Source: an uncultured Eubacteriales bacterium | Lineage (GTDB): Bacteria; Bacillota; Clostridia; Monoglobales; Monoglobaceae | Reading direction: 5' to 3' | DNA length: 6,550 nt | Assembly: GCA_958346135.1 (NCBI GenBank) | Contig: CATVQN010000067.1 | Span: forward strand, 1 to 6,550 | Part shown: piece after piece, positions 1-4,399 of the stretch | How positions within the stretch are numbered: position 1 is the stretch's first letter | How the letters are laid out: each line of letters opens with the position of its first letter | Translations under genes and position numbers: made by a program | Notes under the pieces: model-generated | Seen by the model: the letters and a program-made list of their open reading frames with translations, nothing else | What the model was told of the DNA's origin: nothing | Databases searched by the model: none

Positions 1-92
1 CCCCTGAACTTGATAAGGCGGCAAACTATGTGACCTGCGGGGTTGCAGATGACGGAATCTACCACGGACTAAAGCATTTTGGCCTGATTTAG
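1..92 (+). CDS. C-terminal end of a Cof-type HAD-IIB hydrolase (5' part outside window)
   Basis: Frame 3 is open from the left edge to a TAG at 90-92 and gives 29 residues. The peptide reads ANYVTCGVADDGIYHGLKHF and then GLI, which fits the usual end of Cof/YidA-type HAD-IIB phosphatases: an 'A-x-Y/F-V-T' strand, a short acidic turn, 'D-G-I/V', and a closing 'L-x-x-x-G-L' helix. These cytosolic Mg-dependent enzymes dephosphorylate sugar phosphates, flavin mononucleotide or similar small substrates. None of the catalytic motifs (the DxD nucleophile, the Lys, the GDxxND loop) lies in the window, so family membership rests on the tail alone and no substrate can be proposed. The gene is followed by a hairpin terminator and converges on dinB. 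Confidence 0.7.
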   Translation, partial: PELDKAANYVTCGVADDGIYHGLKHFGLI

Positions 93-126
93 AAAGTGTA
101 GGGAGAAAAGGTTTATAACAGAGTTT

Positions 127-171
127 AAGGCGATACGGCAGACCTATATCTGCGATATCGCCTTATTTTTT
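127..171 (+). terminator. Intrinsic terminator of the HAD gene, overlapping the dinB stop
   Basis: A long hairpin has an outer stem AAGGCGATA (127-135) paired with TATCGCCTT (156-164), a 2x2 internal mismatch, an inner stem GCAGA (138-142) with TCTGC (149-153), and the 6-nt loop CCTATA. A six-T run (166-171) follows directly, as expected for Rho-independent termination of rightward transcription, 34 nt after the HAD stop. The T run and the end of the stem lie inside the last codons of leftward dinB. Read leftward, the stem is followed only by AAACTCTGTT, so termination of the operon here would be weaker, but the structure may serve both sides. Confidence 0.85.
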
Positions 172-1377
172 GTTGCCGATATTATTTTTCTCAAATTCCT
201 GATGTAAATGCTGCTCTGCCAGCATTTCCTTGGCGGTTTTCAGCTTCTCCCGGCCATAGGTGTCCTTGAGTTTGGTCACCACCTGATCCAGAGCGGTTTC
301 CTTTCCGGAAACCCTCTCTTCTAAATCCGTAAAGCATAGCTGTTCATAACCGCTCTCTGTCAAATTTCCGGCGGTAATGCCGATCAGCCGTATTGGGCGG
401 AAATTCCCGAGTTGGTCAAAAAGTGCTGCCGCCGTTTGATAGATGTCGTCAGTGAGGTGAAAAAGAAAGCCGGAACGGGAGCGGGTGATGCTATGCATAT
501 CCGAATATTTTATTTTTAAGGTCACCGTTCGGCACCAAAGACCCTTGGACTTGAGGCGGTCACTGACCGCACCTGCCAGAAGTAGAAGTGTGTCACGCAA
601 AACGGAGGGGTCGGTAACGTCATAGGAAAAGGTGGTTTCCTTTCCTATGGATTTTGGCGGACTGTTTGGGGTAACACTGCGGGAATCAATACCGCGGGCA
701 AATTCAGAGAGCTCTTGTCCCATACTTCCGAATGCGGCCAGGCGCGAGAGCGGTGCTGCCGCAAGCTGGCCGACGGTGCGGATTCCCATGCGGAGAAGAC
801 GCTCCTCCGTTTTTTTCCCGACACCGTATAAAATCCCTACGGGACGGTTTTCCATCAGCCTTGCAAATTCCTCCTGGTTTTGAATCACAAAAAAGCCCCG
901 GGGCTTTTTTTCTTCACTGGCCAGCTTGGCCGTGAGCATATTATACCCCACTCCCACCGAACAGGTGGTGCCAACCGTTTCAAAGACCTTACTTTGCACG
1001 GTGCGTGCAATTTCCTCGGCAGAACCGAAAAAGCGCTGACTTCCCGTAACATCCATATATCCTTCGTCCAGGGAAAGAAATTCCAGCTGATCGGTATAGG
1101 CGGCCATGATGGCGTGTACTTGGCGGGAGGCCTCTGTATATTTTGAAAAGTGACAGGGGACAAAAACCGCATGCGGACATCGGCGATAGGCTTCGGCAGA
1201 ACTCATAGCGGAACGGATTCCGTACTTTCTGGCCTCATAATTACAGGTAGAAACCACACCTCGACTTCCCGGCGGCGCTCCAACGACCACAGGCTTTCCG
1301 CAAAGCTCCGGGTTGTCCCGCTCCTCGATTGCCGCAAAGAAAGCATCCATATCCAAATGAATGATTTTCCGCTCCAT
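163..1377 (-). CDS. dinB: DNA polymerase IV (Y-family translesion polymerase)
   Basis: This 404-residue protein is a complete Y-family polymerase that copies past damaged template bases with low fidelity. The palm/fingers start with HLDMDAFFAAIEERDNPEL, giving metal ligand D9 and the aromatic steric gate at F14. YEARKYGIRSAM (about 47-58) is the fingers motif, SLDEGYMDVT (102-111) carries the catalytic D104-E105, and K151 in LTAKLASEEKKPRG is also conserved. The thumb has a helix-hairpin-helix (GVGKKTEERLLRMGI, 185-199), and the little finger starts near SIGKETTFSYDV (243-254). The length suits Firmicutes homologues with a tail after the clamp-binding site; that site reads QLCFTD (346-351) instead of the usual QL[S/D]LF. 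The ATG has GGGGGA upstream with 6-nt spacing. It is the last gene of the leftward operon, 50 nt after pgeF. I see no GAAC-N4-GTTC LexA box in that gap, so SOS control at this site is not supported. Confidence 0.96.
   Translation of the reverse strand: MERKIIHLDMDAFFAAIEERDNPELCGKPVVVGAPPGSRGVVSTCNYEARKYGIRSAMSSAEAYRRCPHAVFVPCHFSKYTEASRQVHAIMAAYTDQLEFLSLDEGYMDVTGSQRFFGSAEEIARTVQSKVFETVGTTCSVGVGYNMLTAKLASEEKKPRGFFVIQNQEEFARLMENRPVGILYGVGKKTEERLLRMGIRTVGQLAAAPLSRLAAFGSMGQELSEFARGIDSRSVTPNSPPKSIGKETTFSYDVTDPSVLRDTLLLLAGAVSDRLKSKGLWCRTVTLKIKYSDMHSITRSRSGFLFHLTDDIYQTAAALFDQLGNFRPIRLIGITAGNLTESGYEQLCFTDLEERVSGKETALDQVVTKLKDTYGREKLKTAKEMLAEQHLHQEFEKNNIGNKK
889..910. repeat. Perfect 22-bp palindrome inside dinB
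   Basis: Six A residues (889-894), GCCCC (895-899), GGGGC (900-904) and T residues (905-911) form a perfect self-complementary block with no spacer. It encodes the E-K-K-P-R-G-F-F part of the conserved Lys-Pro-x-Gly segment of DinB. It resembles a bidirectional terminator in composition, but with a CCGG loop only three GC pairs remain above the A-U pairs, so efficient termination is doubtful. The structure is certain; a role is not. Confidence 0.6.
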
Positions 1378-1397
1378 GATGTTCCCCCGTTTCCTTA

Positions 1398-1424
1398 GGC
1401 AGGCGATATGAAGTCGAACCTGCC
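1398..1424 (-). other. Hairpin in the pgeF-dinB gap
   Basis: On the leftward transcript, GGCAGG (1419-1424) pairs with CCTGCC (1398-1403), and CGA/TCG pair inside after a two-base bulge. It occupies most of the 50-nt gap between the pgeF stop and the dinB start and ends 9 nt before the GGGGGA ribosome site of dinB. No U-run follows, so it is not a normal intrinsic terminator. It may protect or pause the mRNA, or may be without function. Confidence 0.35.
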
Positions 1425-1427
1425 AAG

Positions 1428-2216
1428 CTATTTCAGCATAATCAGTGCGGCCTGCCGGCCGGTATGCTCACGATGTGTTCGGTAAGAATAAAAGGTATCG
1501 GCATGACAGACAGTGCAAATACGGGAAAGCGCAATATGCTCCGGTAAAAGCCCCTGACTTGTCAACTGGTCATAATTCATCTGCCAAAGATCTACCAAAA
1601 ATTTTCCCGAAGGCATAGGCGAGAGATATTTTTCGGGAAAATAGTCTTTGGCGTCTTGGCCGAACGAAAAACAGCAAGGCCCGATGCTGGGACCCACAGC
1701 CGCCAGAATATCCTTCGGATTGCAGCCGTAAACCTCACACATCATAGAAGCACCTTTTTTTGCAATTTCCTTCACCGTTCCCCGCCAGCCGGCGTGGAGG
1801 GCGGCAATTGCTTTGCGGCTTGGGTCAAAAAGAAGAATGGGAACACAGTCGGCCGAAAAGACCACCAGGCCAAGACCGGGTTGGTCGGTCATTAAACCGT
1901 CAGTATCGGTAATATCACTTTGGCGTACTACGCCTTTGCCAGCATCATCCTTTGTGACAATACGGATATGATCGGTATGGGTCTGGCGTGCCAGGACCAT
2001 AGAAGAGAGGGGGATTTCTAAGTCGCAAGATACCAAACGATAGTTTTCCATCACAGAATCCGTATGATCCTCCACCCGAAATCCTAAGTTAAGTCCGCAG
2101 ATTTTTCCGCTGCTGACTCCGCCCTGGCGGCAGGTAAAGCCGTGGCAAACCAAGCCGGTTTTCGCAAAGGCGGCAGACTGCAGATAAAGTCGGTTGTCCT
2201 TCTTGTATTGGCGCAT
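1428..2216 (-). CDS. pgeF: PgeF/YlmD/YfiH family laccase-domain protein (peptidoglycan editing factor / purine nucleoside phosphorylase)
   Basis: The 262-residue protein has the full DUF152 (Cu-oxidase_4) fold signature. Visible landmarks are FTCRQGGVSSG (27-37), GLNLGFRVEDH (41-51), QTHTDH (78-83), SADCVP (121-126), LHAGWRG (140-146), GPSIGPCCF (175-183), a CTVC pair (234-237), SYRTHRE (244-250) and GRQAALI (253-259). H80, C124 and H141 match the single-metal (Zn) site of the family. Known members were first called polyphenol oxidases. Biochemistry on relatives shows adenosine/inosine phosphorolysis and adenosine deamination, and E. coli YfiH (PgeF) removes misincorporated residues from peptidoglycan precursors; the sequence alone does not tell which activity holds here. 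The protein is cytosolic, with no signal peptide. An in-frame TTG seven codons upstream gives a longer frame, but GGGAGGA lies 7 nt before the ATG at 2216, inside that extension, so the ATG is preferred. Confidence 0.93.
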   Translation of the reverse strand: MRQYKKDNRLYLQSAAFAKTGLVCHGFTCRQGGVSSGKICGLNLGFRVEDHTDSVMENYRLVSCDLEIPLSSMVLARQTHTDHIRIVTKDDAGKGVVRQSDITDTDGLMTDQPGLGLVVFSADCVPILLFDPSRKAIAALHAGWRGTVKEIAKKGASMMCEVYGCNPKDILAAVGPSIGPCCFSFGQDAKDYFPEKYLSPMPSGKFLVDLWQMNYDQLTSQGLLPEHIALSRICTVCHADTFYSYRTHREHTGRQAALIMLK

Positions 2217-2223
2217 GGATGTT

Positions 2224-2230
2224 TCCTCCC
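2224..2230 (-). promoter_or_regulatory. Ribosome binding site that fixes the pgeF start
   Basis: On the minus strand GGGAGGA is followed by AACATCC and then ATG (2214-2216). The 7-nt spacing is near optimal. The site would be inside the coding region if the upstream TTG (2235-2237) were used, and that TTG has no comparable site, so translation should begin at 2216. The 21-nt gap to the ymdB stop holds only this site. Confidence 0.8.
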
Positions 2231-2237
2231 ACATCAA

Positions 2238-3020
2238 TCATAGATGGGAAAAACGCAGCCGCTGTATAGCGGTGGTTTTTCCGGTTTGCGGGTCGATATC
2301 GAAAATACAGCCGTGGAACCAAACCTCGCCCTCTGCCTTTTCAAAGCGGAAGCGCTTTCCGGACTGTAAATAAAAGTTGATGATAATGTCTTTTTTTACC
2401 CCTAAGACAGAATCCTCCACACCGGTCATGCCCAGGTCGGAGATAAATCCCGTACCGCCGGGTAAAATCCGCTCGTCGGCAGTCTGAACATGGGTGTGCG
2501 TGCCGAAAACAGCGCTGACTCTGCCGTCTAAGAAGTGTCCCATGGCAATGCGTTCACTGGTGGCTTCAGCGTGCATATCCACCAAGATAACGTCGGCGTC
2601 AATCTGCTTTAATGCACGTTCAGCAGCGTGAAACGGACAGTCTGCCGGCGACATATTCACCCGCCCGATGAGATTGATCACCGCAATTTTGACCGTTCCG
2701 GTGTCCTTCACCACATAGCCCACACCCTCCAGCTCCGACGGAAAGTTCAAAGGTCGGATGACGCTGGGGTTTTCCTCCAGAACCCGCCCGCTGTCCTTAT
2801 GGGCAAAGGTGTGGTTTCCCATGGTGATCACATCCACGCCCCGTTCAATCAGGGTATTTGCAATATCTGCGGTAATGCCGTTGGTGTTTGCGGCATTTTC
2901 GCCGTTTGCAATACAAAAGTCAATTTGGTATCGATTGCGGATACGGCCAAGATTGTTGTAGACAAACTCTCTGCCGTCCTCCGCCACAATATCTCCGATC
3001 GCTAAAATGCGCAATGTCAT
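2238..3020 (-). CDS. ymdB: YmdB family metallophosphoesterase (2',3'-cyclic nucleotide phosphodiesterase)
   Basis: The 260-residue protein matches the TIGR00282/YmdB family along its length. The binuclear metal site is complete: D10 (AIGDIV), E41-N42 (ANGENAA), N69-H70 (TMGNHTF), H150 (VDMHAE), and H175 and H177 (FGTHTHVQTADE). Other conserved stretches are IRPLNFP (88-94), INLIGRVNM (115-123), DCPF (127-130), SERIAMG (155-161) and SDLGMTG (194-200). B. subtilis YmdB hydrolyses 2',3'-cAMP and its loss alters biofilm and motility gene expression; the same chemistry is likely here and the physiological effect is unknown. The protein is cytosolic. Its ATG overlaps the rlmB stop (ATGA), indicating translational coupling. 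An AAGGAGG site lies only 3 nt before this ATG; the TTG at codon 3 (3012-3014) has 9-nt spacing and would give the family-typical N-terminus MRILAIGD, so the true start may be two codons later. Confidence 0.94.
   Translation of the reverse strand: MTLRILAIGDIVAEDGREFVYNNLGRIRNRYQIDFCIANGENAANTNGITADIANTLIERGVDVITMGNHTFAHKDSGRVLEENPSVIRPLNFPSELEGVGYVVKDTGTVKIAVINLIGRVNMSPADCPFHAAERALKQIDADVILVDMHAEATSERIAMGHFLDGRVSAVFGTHTHVQTADERILPGGTGFISDLGMTGVEDSVLGVKKDIIINFYLQSGKRFRFEKAEGEVWFHGCIFDIDPQTGKTTAIQRLRFSHL
2247..2282 (-). other. Terminator-like inverted repeat at the ymdB 3' end
   Basis: In the leftward reading GGAAAAAC (2275-2282) is matched by GTTTTTCC (2247-2254), and inside these CCGCT (2268-2272) pairs with AGCGG (2259-2263) around a 4-nt loop. 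The arms are separated by unequal unpaired stretches (2 and 4 nt). The element lies in the last codons of ymdB, just before the pgeF ribosome site. The shape (A-tract, GC stem, U-tract) recalls an attenuator, but the GC stem is only 5 bp and the U-tract is offset from it, so strong termination is unlikely. Confidence 0.35.
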
Positions 3021-3766
3021 TTCCCTCCTTGTGTCCGCTGTCTGACCGCCTCATAGAGTAAGATACCGGCGGCAACCGAAGCATTCAGCGACTGAATCTC
3101 GCCCAGCATCGGTATCTTGACCAAAAAATCGCAGGAATCGCGGGTAAGCCGGGTCATGCCCGCTCCCTCGCTGCCGATGACAACGGCCAAAGGTCCGGTC
3201 AGATCACATTCACTATGCATCTGGGTTCCGGCAAGGTCGGTGCCTACAATCCAAAGTCCACTTTTTTTCAGCTTATCCAATGTCTGAGGAATATTGGTAA
3301 CCCGGGCAACAGGGGTATATTCTACGGCACCGGCCGATACCTTGGCAACTGCCGCATTTAAGGCGACGCTGCGATTTTTGGGAATGATGACTCCGTGTGC
3401 GCCTGCGCCGTTGGCGGTACGCAGAATGCTGCCTAAGTTGTGCGGGTCGGTGATGCCTTCGGTAATCACCAAAAAGGGCGGTTCTCCCTTGTCCTCGGCA
3501 TATTGTAAAATCTCTTCCAAGGTGACGTAAGTATGGGCGGCGGTCATGGCCGCCACACCCTGGTGGTTTTCACCCTCGCAAAGCGCATCCAGCTTTCGCT
3601 TGTCCACAAAACGGTACAGAACACCCCGTTCCTTAGCCAGAGAACGAATACGGCTGATTTGAGAATGGTGGAGTCCATCCTGAATCAGTATTTTGTCAAT
3701 GACGGTCTTTCCCGCCTCAAGTGCCTCAATCACAGGATTGCGGCCATAAATCATATCATCTTTCAT
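3017..3766 (-). CDS. rlmB: 23S rRNA (guanosine-2'-O-)-methyltransferase, TrmH/RlmB family
   Basis: The 249-residue SPOUT-class enzyme transfers a methyl group from S-adenosylmethionine to a ribose 2'-OH, by homology at G2251 in the peptidyl-transferase P loop of 23S rRNA. The N-terminal substrate-binding domain opens with MIYGRNPVIEAL (5-16) and includes the HQGV motif (68-71). The trefoil-knot catalytic domain shows DPHNLGSILRTANGAGAHGV (107-126; N110 and R116 conserved), LAVVIGSEGAGM (193-204; E200) and IPMLGEIQSLNASVAAGILL (218-237; N228, S230). A TTG-started frame reaching 3838 would run 18 codons into the upstream gene and add residues foreign to the family; the ATG at 3766, 16 nt after that gene's stop with AAAGG 11 nt before it, gives the normal length. 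M5 is a less likely alternative. RlmB fits best, though paralogous TrmH-like enzymes with other rRNA targets cannot be excluded. The stop overlaps the ymdB start by 4 nt. Confidence 0.93.
   Translation of the reverse strand: MKDDMIYGRNPVIEALEAGKTVIDKILIQDGLHHSQISRIRSLAKERGVLYRFVDKRKLDALCEGENHQGVAAMTAAHTYVTLEEILQYAEDKGEPPFLVITEGITDPHNLGSILRTANGAGAHGVIIPKNRSVALNAAVAKVSAGAVEYTPVARVTNIPQTLDKLKKSGLWIVGTDLAGTQMHSECDLTGPLAVVIGSEGAGMTRLTRDSCDFLVKIPMLGEIQSLNASVAAGILLYEAVRQRTQGGK
3024..3030 (-). promoter_or_regulatory. Strong Shine-Dalgarno site for ymdB with unusual spacing
   Basis: AAGGAGG lies in the last codons of rlmB, followed by GAA and then ATG (3018-3020). The 3-nt spacing to the ATG is short, while the TTG at 3012-3014 lies 9 nt away. 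The site is a perfect match to the anti-SD and makes ymdB translation efficient whichever start is used. Confidence 0.7.
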
Positions 3767-3782
3767 GCTTGCATTTGCCTTT

Positions 3783-4217
3783 CTATTGCTGTAGTGTTTG
3801 TATTTCGGATAGGTATACCGGGAATATGGAATCCCCAATCACCAGGTTAAAGCTTTTTCCCTTCAGATATAATACTTCGTTCACCATGACCCCGTGGGTA
3901 TTCTTTTTTCCCTCCACCTGTGAGGTGAAGATACAGCGTTGGTTTTGACTGTCATTTTCCAATTCCTGGTTTTGTACGGAAGTCAGCTCCCCGAGAGAGT
4001 TGCCGTAGTCACCATCGGTACAGCTAAGTCCCGGTGCAATTCCCTGAAAGGTTTCGCTGGGGGCACTCTGGCAGACATAGGTAAAGAGAAAGCTTTCTGT
4101 TTCATCCGCCTGCTTTCCCCAGGTGATTTTATACAGCAGCGCAATCACGCTGACTGCGAGAATTCCAATGAGAAGCAGATCAATAATGTTAAATTTCCAA
4201 AAGATTTTTTTCTCCAT
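3783..4217 (-). CDS. DUF4330-like membrane-anchored protein
   Basis: The 144-residue protein has a short positive N-terminus (MEKKIFWKFN), one strongly hydrophobic segment at about 12-30, and a C-terminal domain of about 110 residues likely outside the membrane. NIIDLLL just before and in the membrane segment, GDYGNSLGELTSV (69-81) and the closing KGKSFNLVIGDSIFPVYLSE (119-138) resemble the DUF4330 family, whose function is unknown. I make this assignment from pattern memory, so it is moderate. The hydrophobic helix is not followed by a clear signal peptidase site and probably stays as an anchor. The two cysteines beyond the membrane (C49, C66) and a third (C95) are not in a known motif. The ATG has GGGAG 9 nt upstream. 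It is the first gene of the five-gene operon, so its promoter sets expression of rlmB, ymdB, pgeF and dinB; a functional link to them is not evident. Confidence 0.8.
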   Translation of the reverse strand: MEKKIFWKFNIIDLLLIGILAVSVIALLYKITWGKQADETESFLFTYVCQSAPSETFQGIAPGLSCTDGDYGNSLGELTSVQNQELENDSQNQRCIFTSQVEGKKNTHGVMVNEVLYLKGKSFNLVIGDSIFPVYLSEIQTLQQ

Positions 4218-4233
4218 TATAAAACGCTCCCAA

Positions 4234-4245
4234 AAAATCGATTTT
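4234..4245. repeat. 12-bp palindrome in the operon leader
   Basis: AAAATCGATTTT is a perfect palindrome between the predicted transcription start of the leftward operon (about 4261) and its first ribosome site (4227-4231). The position would suit a repressor operator, but the block is AT-rich and single, so chance is a fair explanation. Confidence 0.3.
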
Positions 4246-4267
4246 GTGCGATTGTCTTATCAATATC

Positions 4268-4296
4268 AGTATAACCTAATATCAGGAAAAATGCAA
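4268..4296 (-). promoter_or_regulatory. Sigma-A promoter of the DUF4330-rlmB-ymdB-pgeF-dinB operon
   Basis: On the minus strand the -35 box TTGCAT (4291-4296) and -10 box TATACT (4268-4273) are separated by exactly 17 nt. Each box has one mismatch from consensus. Transcription should begin near 4261, leaving a leader of about 44 nt with GGGAG close to the first ATG. I saw no equally good promoter in the short gaps between the operon genes. Confidence 0.8.
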
Positions 4297-4337
4297 GGCG
4301 GATTTTGGGGGCGGCCATAGCAAATTTTGACGAGCCG

Positions 4338-4366
4338 TTGACAGAGAACAGAAAAATGACTATAAT
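4338..4366 (+). promoter_or_regulatory. Perfect-consensus sigma-A promoter of the flavoprotein gene
   Basis: TTGACA (4338-4343), a 17-nt spacer, and TATAAT (4361-4366) match the housekeeping consensus at all twelve positions. Transcription should begin near 4373, giving a leader of about 27 nt that holds the GGTGAG ribosome site (4391-4396), 3 nt before ATG. A small inverted repeat, ATAAT-GA-ATTAT (4362-4373), overlaps the -10 box and start point and could be an operator, though it is short and AT-only in the arms. Confidence 0.88.
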
Positions 4367-4399
4367 GAATTATCAAACACGAAAGAAAATGGTGAGCAA

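Noticed and set aside
885..1172. Several open frames of 60-95 codons overlapping dinB, on both strands
   Set aside because: They lie wholly within a well-conserved gene, lack ribosome sites and resemble no known protein; they are shadow frames.
2217..2237. Extension of pgeF to a TTG start at 2237
   Set aside because: The strong GGGAGGA site at 2224-2230 lies inside this extension and is correctly placed for the ATG at 2216.
3536..3554. GGCGGC/GCCGCC inverted repeat inside rlmB
   Set aside because: It encodes an alanine-rich stretch (AAMTAA) using GCC/GCG codons; codon choice explains the symmetry and no T-run follows.
3767..3838. Extension of rlmB to a TTG start at 3838
   Set aside because: It would overlap the DUF4330-like gene by 56 bp, adds residues not like the family, and the ATG at 3766 lies after that gene's stop with a plausible ribosome site.
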